The translations under genes were made by a program, and so were the position numbers. DNA of 64,000 nucleotides, from contig JBPCOI010000003.1 in the NCBI GenBank assembly GCA_051000395.1, positions 1-64,000 on the forward strand, written 5' to 3'. How positions within the stretch are numbered: position 1 is the stretch's first letter; every line of letters starts with the position of its first letter. Shown piece after piece: positions 34,132-42,705 of this stretch. This stretch comes from JBPCOI01 sp051000395. GTDB lineage: Bacteria > Actinomycetota > Actinomycetes > Mycobacteriales > Jatrophihabitantaceae. The notes under the pieces were generated by a model, which saw only the letters and a list, made by a program, of their open reading frames with translations, searched no databases and was not told where the DNA came from.

Positions 34132-35316
34132 ATGGTGACCCGGGCCGCGGCGGCCCGACCGGATGCCATCCGCCGGCACAACCTCGGCCTGCTGTTGGGC
34201 GAGGTGCACCGCGACGGGCCGCTGACCAGGGCCGAGCTCACCAGCCGGCTCAACCTGAGCCGCTCGACGATCGGCGCCCTGGTCGCCGACCTGCGCGAGC
34301 TCGCCATCCTCGACGAGCGGGTGCCCAACGGCGGCAAGCGGGCGGGGCGTCCGTCGCACGTCGTCGCGCCCCGCTCAGACGGCCCGTACGCGATCGCGGT
34401 GGACATCGACATCGGCCGGGTCACCAGTGCCGCAGTCGGGGTCGGCGGTGAGGTGCTGGCGCGCAACGAGGTTGCGTCGGCGAGCCGGCCCGAGATCGTC
34501 GTCGGGCACGTCGTCGATGCGTGCCGCACCCTGAGCGGGCAGGTCGACGAGGGTGCGTGGCCGGTCGGGATCGGGGTGAGCGTCCCGGGGACGGTGAACC
34601 GGCGTGACGGCCTCATCGAGTTCGCGCCCAACCTCGACTGGCGGCACGCGGCATTCGGTTCGATGCTCGGCGCGCGCACACCGCGTGAGCTCGCAGTGGG
34701 GATCGGCAACGACGCCGACCTGGCCGTGCTCGCCGAGCACCTGCGCGGGCACGGGCGTGACTGCGACGACGTGATCTACCTGATGGGCCGCGTCGGCGTC
34801 GGTGCCGGGATCATCGTGAACGGCAGCCCCTTGCACGGGCACGACGGTTACGCCGGCGAGGTGGGACACAACGTGGTCGACCCATCAGGGCCGTTGTGCC
34901 ACTGCGGCAAGCGCGGCTGCATCGAGACCTATGTCGGCGAAGCGGCGCTGCTCGACCTCGCCGGGTGCCGCGCGGCGCCGACGGTCGAGGCGGTCGCAGC
35001 GGTCTTCACGGCGGCCGCAGCCGGGGACTCCGCTGCTGCGGCGGCGGTGCGGACCGTGGGCGAGTCGCTCGGCCGTGCCGTGGCCGGCCTGGTGAACGTG
35101 CTCAACCCGCAGCGGGTGATCCTCGGCGGATCGTTCGCCGGCGTCTACGAGTTCGCCCCGGAGTGCGTCGAGCACGCCGTCGCGGCGAATACCATGACCC
35201 GTCAGCGCGCAGGGGTGCAGTTGTGCGCGCCCGCCCTCGGCGACGACTCGTCCCTGCTCGGCGCCGCGGAGCTGGCGTTCGCAGGCCTGCTCGCCGATCC
35301 GTCGGGTCGCCGCTGA
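34132..35316 (+). CDS. ROK-family transcriptional regulator (XylR-like)
   Basis: 394 aa. N-terminal winged helix (LGLLLGEVHRDGPLTRAEL, then LNLSRSTIGALVADL) followed by a ROK sugar-kinase-like domain: YAIAVDIDIGRV, VGIGVSVPGTVN, GNDADLAVLAEH, and zinc site CHCGKRGCIETY. The ROK domain senses a sugar or sugar phosphate. Position directly after the sugar importer genes implies local control, typically repression relieved by substrate. Kinase catalytic aspartate region is GNDAD rather than the strict hexokinase form, as in regulator-type ROKs. Confidence 0.88.
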   Translation: MVTRAAAARPDAIRRHNLGLLLGEVHRDGPLTRAELTSRLNLSRSTIGALVADLRELAILDERVPNGGKRAGRPSHVVAPRSDGPYAIAVDIDIGRVTSAAVGVGGEVLARNEVASASRPEIVVGHVVDACRTLSGQVDEGAWPVGIGVSVPGTVNRRDGLIEFAPNLDWRHAAFGSMLGARTPRELAVGIGNDADLAVLAEHLRGHGRDCDDVIYLMGRVGVGAGIIVNGSPLHGHDGYAGEVGHNVVDPSGPLCHCGKRGCIETYVGEAALLDLAGCRAAPTVEAVAAVFTAAAAGDSAAAAAVRTVGESLGRAVAGLVNVLNPQRVILGGSFAGVYEFAPECVEHAVAANTMTRQRAGVQLCAPALGDDSSLLGAAELAFAGLLADPSGRR

Positions 35317-35319
35317 GGT

Positions 35320-37212
35320 TCAGGCCCCGGGGACGCCCGCGGCTTGACGTTCGAACTGGGTGCGGTAGAGCTCGGCATACAGGCCGCCCGCGGCCAGCAG
35401 CTCCGCATGCGTGCCGGACTCCACGATCTGCCCGGCATCCAGGACGATCACCTTGTCGGCATTGAGGATCGTCGAGAGCCGGTGCGCGATCACCAGTGAC
35501 GTCCGGCCGCTCAGGGCCCGCGCGAGCGCCTCCTGCACCGCCACCTCGCTCTCGCTGTCCAGGTGGGCGGTGGCCTCGTCCAGGATCACGATCTCCGGAG
35601 CCTTGAGCAGCAGCCGGGCGATCGCGAGCCGCGCCTTTTCGCCGCCGGACAACCGGTACCCGCGGTCGCCCACCAGGGTGTCCAGGCCCTCGGGCAGCGA
35701 CGCGACCAGCTCACCGATCTGGGCCGCCTCGATCGCCTGCATTAGCTGCTCGGGGGTCGCGTCCGGCTTGGCGTAGAGCAGGTTGCCCCGGATCGTGTCG
35801 TGGAACATGTGTGCTTCCTGGCTGACGACGCCGATGCGCTCGTGCAGGCTCTGCTGGGTGACCGTGCGGACGTCGTGGCCGCCGACGAGCACCTGCCCGG
35901 AGCGCACGTCGTACATGCGAGGCACCAGCTGGCTGATCGTCGTCTTGCCGGCGCCGGACGGCCCCACGAGCGCGATCAGCTGCCCCGGCTCGGCCCGGAA
36001 GGACACGCCGCGCAGCACCTCCTGCGACGCCGCGCTGTCGAGCACCGCGACGGCCTCCAGCGAGGCGAGCGACACCTCCTGCGCGGTCGGGTAGGAGAAT
36101 CGGACATCGAAGAACTCGACGCTGCGGGCATCGCGCGGCAGCTCGGTAGCGTCCGGCGCGTCGGAGATCATCGGCGGCAGATCGAGCACCTCGAATACCC
36201 GGTCGAAACTCACCAGCGCGCTCATGACGTCGACGCGGGCGTTGGACAGCGCGGTGAGCGGGCCGTAGAGGCGCGTGAGCAGCAGCGCGAGGGTAACCAC
36301 GGTGCCTGCGGACAGCTCGCCCTTGATCGCGAAGTACCCGCCGAGGCCGTAGACCAGTGCCTGCGCCAGGGAAGCGACGAGGGTCAGCGCCACGAAGAAC
36401 GCCCGTCCGTACATCGCCGAGGTCACCCCGATGTCGCGCACGCGCGCGGCGCGGCCGCGGAACGATTCGTCCTCGTCGGCGGGGCGGCCGAACAACTTCA
36501 CCAACAGAGCACCGGCGACGTTGAACCGTTCGGTCATCGTGGCGTTCATCGACGCGTTGAGGTTGTAGGACTCGCGCGTGATGTCCTGCAGGCGGGTGCC
36601 GATGCGACGCGCCGGGATGACGAAGACGGGCAGCATCACCAGCGACAGCAGGGTGATCTGCCACGACAGGGAGAACATCACGCCTGCGGTCAACACCAGG
36701 CTCACGACGTTCGAGACCAGTCCGGACAGGGTGGAGGTGAACGCCTGCTGCGCCCCGAGCACATCGTTGTTCAACCGGCTCACCAGCGCCCCGGTCTGGG
36801 TTCGAGTGAAGAACGCGAGTGGCATGCGCTGCACGTGGTCGAACACCTGGGTGCGCATGTCGTAGATCAACCCCTCGCCGATCCGCGCCGAGTACCACCG
36901 CTGCGCGAAGGACAGCGCGGCGTCGATGATCGCGAGACCGGCGATGACGAACGCGATCTTCACCACCACCTGCACGGCGGCGTGTCCGGTGATCTGGTTG
37001 ACCACCTTGCCGGCCAGTACCGGGGTCGCGACGCCGATGAGGGCGTCGGCGACGATGACGACCAGGAAGACGATCAGCTCACGGCGGTACGGTCCGGCGA
37101 AGCGCAGCACGCGCTTCCAGGTTCCCGGCGGAATCTGCTTCTGCGGCGCCGAGCCGTCGCCCCGCCGCATCGACCGGAACGCCTGCATCGAGTGCATCGG
37201 GTACATCGACAT
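35320..37212 (-). CDS. ABC exporter (fused TMD-NBD half transporter)
   Basis: 630 aa. Residues 35-345 are the six-helix membrane domain (ELIVFLVVIVADALIG, YDMRTQVFDHVQRMPLAFF coupling region), residues 370-620 the ATPase: Walker A GPSGAGKTT, Q-loop VSQEAHMFHDTI, signature RLSGGEKAR, Walker B IVILDEATAHLD, H-loop VIAHRLSTI. The YxYPTAQ-type A-loop is FSYPTAQE. Homodimeric exporter of lipid, peptide or drug; substrate unknown. The insertion of 15-20 residues before Walker A (SLEAVAVLDSAASQEV) is unusual. GGAGG precedes the ATG. Confidence 0.9.
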   Translation of the reverse strand: MSMYPMHSMQAFRSMRRGDGSAPQKQIPPGTWKRVLRFAGPYRRELIVFLVVIVADALIGVATPVLAGKVVNQITGHAAVQVVVKIAFVIAGLAIIDAALSFAQRWYSARIGEGLIYDMRTQVFDHVQRMPLAFFTRTQTGALVSRLNNDVLGAQQAFTSTLSGLVSNVVSLVLTAGVMFSLSWQITLLSLVMLPVFVIPARRIGTRLQDITRESYNLNASMNATMTERFNVAGALLVKLFGRPADEDESFRGRAARVRDIGVTSAMYGRAFFVALTLVASLAQALVYGLGGYFAIKGELSAGTVVTLALLLTRLYGPLTALSNARVDVMSALVSFDRVFEVLDLPPMISDAPDATELPRDARSVEFFDVRFSYPTAQEVSLASLEAVAVLDSAASQEVLRGVSFRAEPGQLIALVGPSGAGKTTISQLVPRMYDVRSGQVLVGGHDVRTVTQQSLHERIGVVSQEAHMFHDTIRGNLLYAKPDATPEQLMQAIEAAQIGELVASLPEGLDTLVGDRGYRLSGGEKARLAIARLLLKAPEIVILDEATAHLDSESEVAVQEALARALSGRTSLVIAHRLSTILNADKVIVLDAGQIVESGTHAELLAAGGLYAELYRTQFERQAAGVPGA

Positions 37213-37293
37213 GGGGCAACCTCCGACCGAGCGAACACCGGGCGCCGGTCAAGTGTTCCTGTCCTCGCGGCTGAACCTGCCCCCGATGCCGCT

Positions 37294-37341
37294 GATCTTC
37301 ATGGCGCCGTGCGCCCATTACGGCATGGCGCCATGAAGATC
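37294..37341. repeat. 15-bp perfect inverted repeat in an intergenic region
   Basis: GATCTTCATGGCGCC (37294-37308) and its exact complement (37327-37341) around an 18-base loop. It lies in the 182 bases between the start of the ABC exporter and the end of the enoyl-CoA hydratase gene. Could terminate the leftward hydratase operon or be a REP-like mobile palindrome; no U-tract. Confidence 0.65.
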
Positions 37342-37394
37342 GGGGAGCGGGGCTGGGCGGCGCGGTCAGCGCACGGAGTCCACCCCGGCCGCCG

Positions 37395-38204
37395 TCAGGA
37401 TTCGGCGTCCAGCCCGGCGAGCGCGCGCAGGCGGCGGTACTGAGCTGCGCGCTCGGCTGCCTCCTGCTCGGGCTGGCTGTGCCGCGCGGCTGCGAGCAGC
37501 AGGGCCTTCGTCTCGGCGGCCGCGTCGCGATCGACGGCCAGCAGCGCCGCCACGGTGCGCGCCACGGCGGCATCGAGCTCGTCGAGGGGCACTACTGCGG
37601 ACACCAGCCCGGCGCCGAGCGCTTCCGCCGCGCCGATCCGGCGGCCGGTCAGGCAGATCTCGGCGGCGCGCGAGTAGCCGACGAGATCGGCGAGGCGTTT
37701 CGTCCCGCCCAGATCCGGGACCAGGCCGAGGGACGGTTCGGCCATCGTGAACTGCGCGTCCTCGGCCGCGATCCGGATATCGGTGCCCAGTGCCAACTGG
37801 AAACCGGCGCCGATCGCATTGCCCTGCACGACCGCCACGCTGACCAGCCCGGGCCGCGACGTCCAGTCGAAGGCGCGCTGCCACTGCGCGATCTGCGCGC
37901 CGGCGGCCTCGGCCGAGCCGTTTGCGAGGGCCAGCACGCCCGGGGCGCCCTCGACGCCTTCCGGCGAGAACATCGCCCGGTCCAGGCCCGCCGAGAACGA
38001 GCGTCCGGAGCCCTGCAGCACGGCAATGCGGACCGTCCCGGGCAGCGATCGCGCCACCTGGGCGAGGCCGGCCCAGGTGTGCGGCGTCTGGCTGTTGAGT
38101 CGCTCGGGACGATCCAGGGTGATCGTGACGAGCTCACCGGCCAGCTCGACGCGCAGTCCCGCCTGCGGTGCGAGGTCGAAAGCGGTACCGCCCGACGTGC
38201 TCAG
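37395..38204 (-). CDS. Enoyl-CoA hydratase/isomerase family protein, probable CTG start
   Basis: 269 aa if begun at CTG 38204. Crotonase fold: TITLDRPERLNS, oxyanion-hole segments SFSAGLDRAMF and NAIGAGFQLALGTDIRIA, and EPSLGLVPDLGGTKRLADLVG. Hydrates or isomerises acyl-CoAs; the catalytic Glu pair is not fully conserved (EPSLGLVPD has E and D). The first in-frame GTG (38057) would delete the first 49 residues with the conserved DRPE strand, and no ATG, GTG or TTG exists upstream after the previous stop. CTG AGC ACG (LSTSGG) matches the expected MSTSGG-like beginning. Overlaps nothing; begins three bases after the HTH gene stop. Confidence 0.82.
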   Translation of the reverse strand: MSTSGGTAFDLAPQAGLRVELAGELVTITLDRPERLNSQTPHTWAGLAQVARSLPGTVRIAVLQGSGRSFSAGLDRAMFSPEGVEGAPGVLALANGSAEAAGAQIAQWQRAFDWTSRPGLVSVAVVQGNAIGAGFQLALGTDIRIAAEDAQFTMAEPSLGLVPDLGGTKRLADLVGYSRAAEICLTGRRIGAAEALGAGLVSAVVPLDELDAAVARTVAALLAVDRDAAAETKALLLAAARHSQPEQEAAERAAQYRRLRALAGLDAES

Positions 38205-38206
38205 CG

Positions 38207-38422
38207 CTACTTGGCCTTCGCCTTGCCGCGGGTCGCCCCGCCGCGGCCACGCAGCGCGACCCCGGACTCGGACAGCACGCGGTGCACGAACCCGTAAGAG
38301 CGCCCGTGCGAATCGGCGAGTTCGCGGATGCTCTTGCCTTTGTCGTACTGCTTCTTCAGGTCACTGGCGAGCTTGCCGCGCTCGGTTCCGGTGATCCGGG
38401 CACCCTTCTTCAGAACGGCCAT
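38207..38422 (-). CDS. Small helix-turn-helix protein (Rv1473A-like)
   Basis: 71 aa, basic. KGARITGTERGKLASDL, then the helix-turn-helix SIRELADSHGRSYGFVHRVL, then SGVALRGRGGATRGKA with a Lys/Arg-rich tail suited to bind DNA or RNA. Conserved in actinobacteria and located beside the ABC-F gene there too. Function unknown. ATG with GGAAGGGA upstream. Its stop is followed directly by the enoyl-CoA hydratase. Confidence 0.82.
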   Translation of the reverse strand: MAVLKKGARITGTERGKLASDLKKQYDKGKSIRELADSHGRSYGFVHRVLSESGVALRGRGGATRGKAKAK

Positions 38423-38609
38423 TTCTCGTCCCTTCCACTCCGACGGTCACGTGCCTCGACACTGCCTCGCGCTCCAGATTGTACGCAGCCGATCTTGGTG
38501 CGCCGCAAGATCCACTGGCACAATACCTACCGGGCCGAGCCGTCCGAAGCTCGCAGTAGGGTACAAATACCGTCGCGGACGCTGATCCATCCGGCTATCG
38601 CGTGCCGGG

Positions 38610-40229
38610 TCAGGCCAGCGAGACCAGGTCGGCGAGCTCCGAGCTCCAGCTGTCCTCGACGCCGTCGGGCAGGAGGATCACCTTGTCCGGCGCAAGCGCC
38701 TCGACCGCTCCCTCGTCGTGCGTGACGAGCACGATCGCGCCCGCGTAGGTGCGCAGGGCGTCCAGCACCTGTCCGCGGCTGACCGGGTCGAGGTTGTTCG
38801 TGGGCTCGTCGAGCAGCAGGACATTGGCCGCGCTGGTCACCAGCATCGCCAGTGCGAGGCGGGTCTTCTCGCCACCGGACAGCACGCCGGCGGGCTTGTC
38901 GACGTCCTCGCCCGAGAACAGGAACGCGCCGAGGATCTTGCGCAGTTCGGTGTCGCTCAGATCCGAGCGGCCCACGCTGGACGCGGACGTACGCATGTTC
39001 TCCAGCACCGTGCGGTCGTGGTCGAGGCTCTCGTGCTCCTGCGCGTAGTAGCCGAGCCGCAGGCCGTGCCCCGGCGCGACTTCGCCGGTGTCGGGCGACT
39101 CGATCCCGGACAGCAGGCGCAGAAGGGTCGTCTTGCCCGCGCCGTTGAGGCCGAGCACCACGACCCGGGCGCCGCGGTCGACGGCGAGGTCGACGTCGGT
39201 GAACACCTCGAGCGAGCCGTAGGTCTTGGACAGTCCCTCGGCGGTCAGCGGTGTGCGCCCGCACGCCGCGGGCGCGGGGAAGCGCAGCCTGGCCACCTTG
39301 TCGTGCACACGGACCTCGGCCAGGCCGGCGGCAAGGGCAGCCGCCCGGCGGTCCATCTGGTGCGCCGCGCGGGCCTTGGTCGCCTTGGCCCGCATCTTGT
39401 CGGCCTGTCCGCGCAGTGTCTCGATCTTGCGTTCGGCGTTGGCCCGCTCGCGGTGGCGGCGCCGCTCGTCGGTCTCGCGCTGCTGCAGATAGGTCTTCCA
39501 GCCGACGTTGTAGGCGTCCACGGTGGCCCGGTTCGCGTCGAGGTTCCATACCTTGTTGACGACGGCATCCAGCAGCTCGACGTCGTGGCTTACGACGATC
39601 AGGCCGCCGGTGTGCTGGCGGAGGAAGTCCCGCAACCAGATGATCGAGTCGGCGTCGAGGTGGTTGGTGGGTTCGTCGAGCAGCAGCGTGGTGGGTTCGC
39701 CGGCCGAGTCGGCGAACAAGATTCGGGCCAGCTCGACGCGCCGCCGCTGGCCTCCGGACAGCGTGCGCAGCGACTGTGCCAGTACCCGCTCGGGCAGGCC
39801 GAGGTTCGCGCAGATCCGGGCCGCCTCGCTTTCGGCGGCGTAACCGCCGAGCGCGGAGAAGCGGTCCTCGAGGTTGCCGTAGCGCCGCACCAGGGAGTCG
39901 ACGTCCGGCGTCTGCGCGAGCTGGATCTGCACCTTGACGATGTCGGACACCAGCACGTCCAGCCCGCGCGCGGACAGCACCCGGTCGCGCGCCGTGACGT
40001 CGAGATCGCCGGTGCGCGGATCCTGCGGCAGGTAGCCGACATCGCCCGTGCGCACGATGCGGCCGGCGTGCGGCGCCGACTCGCCCGCCAGCACCCGCAT
40101 CGTCGTCGTCTTGCCGGCCCCGTTGCGGCCCACCAGCCCGATGCGGTCGCCGTCGTTCACGCGCAGCGTCAGCGGCTCGAGCAGGATGCGGGCACCGGCA
40201 CGCAGCTCGAGGTCGGTTGCGGTGATCAT
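38610..40229 (-). CDS. ABC-F ATPase (ribosome-associated)
   Basis: 539 aa, two nucleotide-binding domains and no membrane helices. Walker A GRNGAGKTT (first) and GLNGAGKTT (second); signatures LSGGQRRRVELARIL and LSGGEKTRLALAML; Walker B LLLDEPTNHLD and LLLDEPTNNLD; charged linker 230-310. ABC-F proteins bind the ribosomal E site and set translation or antibiotic protection. Equivalent to Rv1473. TAGGAG before the ATG. Nothing shows a resistance role. Confidence 0.92.
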   Translation of the reverse strand: MITATDLELRAGARILLEPLTLRVNDGDRIGLVGRNGAGKTTTMRVLAGESAPHAGRIVRTGDVGYLPQDPRTGDLDVTARDRVLSARGLDVLVSDIVKVQIQLAQTPDVDSLVRRYGNLEDRFSALGGYAAESEAARICANLGLPERVLAQSLRTLSGGQRRRVELARILFADSAGEPTTLLLDEPTNHLDADSIIWLRDFLRQHTGGLIVVSHDVELLDAVVNKVWNLDANRATVDAYNVGWKTYLQQRETDERRRHRERANAERKIETLRGQADKMRAKATKARAAHQMDRRAAALAAGLAEVRVHDKVARLRFPAPAACGRTPLTAEGLSKTYGSLEVFTDVDLAVDRGARVVVLGLNGAGKTTLLRLLSGIESPDTGEVAPGHGLRLGYYAQEHESLDHDRTVLENMRTSASSVGRSDLSDTELRKILGAFLFSGEDVDKPAGVLSGGEKTRLALAMLVTSAANVLLLDEPTNNLDPVSRGQVLDALRTYAGAIVLVTHDEGAVEALAPDKVILLPDGVEDSWSSELADLVSLA

Positions 40230-40317
40230 GAGGCTCCTAGCTGACCGGATGATGGCGCGAACTGCTCAACCACGCCGTCCGTGCGGGAGCCGATGCACCC
40301 CTCGAGCCTACCCGGCG

Positions 40318-40333
40318 GCGGGACGCGTCCCGC
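40318..40333. terminator. Perfect 16-bp palindrome after clc
   Basis: GCGGGACGCGTCCCGC, 5-20 bases past the ClC stop on the minus strand, no spacer and no U-tract. Could act as a GC-only terminator; alternatively an operator for the ABC-F gene, whose start is 90 bases away. Confidence 0.4.
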
Positions 40334-40337
40334 GCAC

Positions 40338-42179
40338 TCAGGGCACTCGCGGAGGCATCCAGCGCGGGCGCACCACCCGAAGGCGCAGCACCCGCTCGGG
40401 GTCACGCGCCTCCCGAAGGTCGCGCAGCCGTCCGGCCAGCAGCATGGTCAACGAGATCATGCCCAGGACGCGGCCGGGATCCTCGCGGTCGACGACGGGC
40501 ATCCGGTCGACCTCGTTGGCGGCCATCTGGTTCGCCACAGTGCGCAGCGTCTGGTCGGCGTGCGTCAGCACCGGCTCGGCGATGCCGAGATCCGCGACCT
40601 GGACGTCGCCGCGCCCGGCGTGCACGGCCGTCTCGAGCTGGGTCCTGGTCACCACCGCGACGAGCCGGTCGCCTGGGCCGAGCAGCGGGTAGAGCATCTG
40701 CCTGCGCACCGCCACGTGCGCCGGGTCCGTCCCGGTGATCGAGCTCAGCGCCTCGGCCGCGGACAGGTCGGCCTCGAAGGTGAGCACGTCACGCTCCATC
40801 ACCTCGCCGACGAACAGGATCTCCAGCGGGTCGACGTCGTATTCACGCGAGAGGTGGTAGCCGCGCCGCGCGATCTTCTCGGTGAGCACCGAACGCTTGA
40901 GCACCAGCACCGATACCGCGAACGCAGTGGACGCCCCGATGATCAGCGGCAGGAGCGCGTCGAAACGGTGCGTCAGCTCCAGGGCGAAGATCACGCCGGT
41001 GAACGGCGAGCGCATCACGCCGCCGAGCACGCCGGCCAGCGCGACGAGTGCCCAGAAACCGGGTCCGACGCTCGGGAACACCTGGGTCTCCAGGGCGCCG
41101 AGGGCACCACCGATCATGAACATCGGAGCGAGCACGCCGCCGGAGGTGCCCGAGCCCAGGGACAGCGACCAGATCAGCGTCTTGACGATCAGGATCCCGA
41201 CGACGAGGCGCAGGCCGATCGTCCCGTTCAGCTCGGCGCCGATGATGTTGTAGCCGACGCCCAGTGCCTGCGGCACGATCAGTCCGCCGATGCCGATGAT
41301 GAGCCCGCCGATGGCCGGCCACCACACCCAGTGCACCGGCAGGCGGCGAAACGCGTCCTCGGCGGCGTAGACGAGCACGGTCGCGATCAGCGCGAGAATC
41401 CCCGCCGCGATGCCCGACGCGACGCAGAGCAGCTCGGCGAAGGCCGTGATGTGCAGCGAGCCGTGCACCGGGAACAGCGCCGCGCTGCCCAGAATGGGCT
41501 GCCGTACGACGGTGGCGACACAGACCGCGGTGGCGACCGGCACGTAGCTGCGTGGTCGCCACTCGAACAGCAGCAGCTCGACGGCGAGCATCAGCGCGGC
41601 GAAGGGCGTGTTGAACGTCGCCGCCATGCCGCCGGCGGCGCCGGCGACCAGCAGCGTCTTGCGCTCGTCGGCGGTCAGGCGCAGGAACTGGGCGAACAGC
41701 GACCCCATCGCGCCGCCGGTCATGATGATCGGTCCCTCGGCCCCGAACGGACCGCCCGTGCCGATCGCAATCGCCGCCGAGATCGGCTTGAGTACCGCGA
41801 CGCGCGGGGCTACCTTGCTGCCGCCCAGCAGGATGGCCTCGATGGCCTCCGGCATGCCGTGCCCGCGGATCTTCTCCGAGCCGTAGCGCGCCATCAACCC
41901 GATCACCACGCCGCCGGCGACCGGCGCGACGAGCACGACGAGGGGGTTGTGGTGGCCACTGCCCGGCGCGACGAGCGCGGTGTCGAAGCGGGCGTAGAAG
42001 ATCGCGTTGGTGATGATGCCGATCAGGCGCAGCAGCGCCCACGCAACGCAGGCGCTCACCGCGCCGATCGGCACGGCGAGCGCGGCGATGAGCAGCATCC
42101 GCCTGGTCGCGGTGAAGTCGCCGAGGTGGCCGACGTCGCGCGGGCCCTCGGCCGGCGCTGCGGGTTCGAATACGGTCAC
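40338..42179 (-). CDS. ClC chloride channel/transporter with C-terminal CBS pair
   Basis: 613 aa. Residues 25-445 are the ClC membrane domain: GTGGPFGAEGPI (the GxFGxEGP gate, Glu retained), GAAGGMAATFNTPFAALMLAVE, LGSGTSGGVLAPMFMIG and MRSPFTGVIFALELT. Residues 465-600 contain two CBS motifs (VMERDVLTFEADLS; VANQMAANEVDRMPVVDRE), which bind nucleotides in regulated ClCs. Gate Glu present suggests a Cl-/H+ exchanger. GTG start, AAGG upstream. Divergent from MarR. Confidence 0.92.
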   Translation of the reverse strand: MTVFEPAAPAEGPRDVGHLGDFTATRRMLLIAALAVPIGAVSACVAWALLRLIGIITNAIFYARFDTALVAPGSGHHNPLVVLVAPVAGGVVIGLMARYGSEKIRGHGMPEAIEAILLGGSKVAPRVAVLKPISAAIAIGTGGPFGAEGPIIMTGGAMGSLFAQFLRLTADERKTLLVAGAAGGMAATFNTPFAALMLAVELLLFEWRPRSYVPVATAVCVATVVRQPILGSAALFPVHGSLHITAFAELLCVASGIAAGILALIATVLVYAAEDAFRRLPVHWVWWPAIGGLIIGIGGLIVPQALGVGYNIIGAELNGTIGLRLVVGILIVKTLIWSLSLGSGTSGGVLAPMFMIGGALGALETQVFPSVGPGFWALVALAGVLGGVMRSPFTGVIFALELTHRFDALLPLIIGASTAFAVSVLVLKRSVLTEKIARRGYHLSREYDVDPLEILFVGEVMERDVLTFEADLSAAEALSSITGTDPAHVAVRRQMLYPLLGPGDRLVAVVTRTQLETAVHAGRGDVQVADLGIAEPVLTHADQTLRTVANQMAANEVDRMPVVDREDPGRVLGMISLTMLLAGRLRDLREARDPERVLRLRVVRPRWMPPRVP

Positions 42180-42269
42180 GGGCTGGCCTTCGCAGTTCGC
42201 AGCTATATCGTGATGCGACGTATTAGACTATCCAAGTCCGCAACCCGCTGCGATTAAGGGGGTCGGCAG
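42180..42269. promoter_or_regulatory. Divergent clc-marR intergenic region
   Basis: 90 bases serving both promoters. AT-rich for this genome (CTATATCG, TATTAGACTATCC). TCGCA...TGCGA (about 42191-42213) frames a 22-base partial palindrome that could be the MarR operator. TAGACT near 42222 is a possible -10 for the marR gene. Confidence 0.35.
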
Positions 42270-42689
42270 ATGCCACGCTACCGACGAGTCAGCGATCGTG
42301 ACTACGCCCGGCTGCTCGCGGTCCGGTCCCGGCTCCGCGAGTTCGAGCACTGGAGCGCGCAGCGTGCGGCCACCTTCGGGCTGACCGCCAGCCAGCACCA
42401 GCTGCTGCTGGCCATCCGCGGGCACGCCGATTCGAGTGGTCCGACCATCGGGCAGGCGGCGGACTACCTGCTGATCCGGCACAACACCGCCGTGGAGCTC
42501 GTCGATCGTGCGCAGCAACTCGGCGTGCTGGTCCGCTCGCGCGACGCCGAGGACCATCGCGTCGTCCGCCTGGAACTGACCGACGAGGGACGCTCGCGGC
42601 TCGAGGCCCTGGCCGGCGCGCACATCGAGGAACTGGCCCGGCTCACGCCGATGATCGAGGCGCTGACCGGGGAGCTCAGCGGCCGCTGA
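42270..42689 (+). CDS. MarR-family regulator
   Basis: 139 aa winged helix. Helix pair with LTASQHQLLLAIRGHA, DNA-recognition helix GQAADYLLIRHNTAVELVDRA and wing RDAEDHRVVRLELTDEGRSRLEAL, the classical MarR DRR/DHR motif. Divergent from clc, so it may regulate the channel gene and itself. ATG with AAGGGGG upstream. Confidence 0.88.
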   Translation: MPRYRRVSDRDYARLLAVRSRLREFEHWSAQRAATFGLTASQHQLLLAIRGHADSSGPTIGQAADYLLIRHNTAVELVDRAQQLGVLVRSRDAEDHRVVRLELTDEGRSRLEALAGAHIEELARLTPMIEALTGELSGR

Positions 42690-42705
42690 ACCGCGGTCGC
42701 TGGGC

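Noticed and set aside
32722..34359. 545-codon acidic frame opposite the sugar permease
   Set aside because: No domain, no ribosome site, mirrors the permease codons.
38610..40229. Antibiotic-resistance ABC-F protein
   Set aside because: Conserved position and overall form match the housekeeping actinobacterial ABC-F; no resistance-type long linker or leader peptide.
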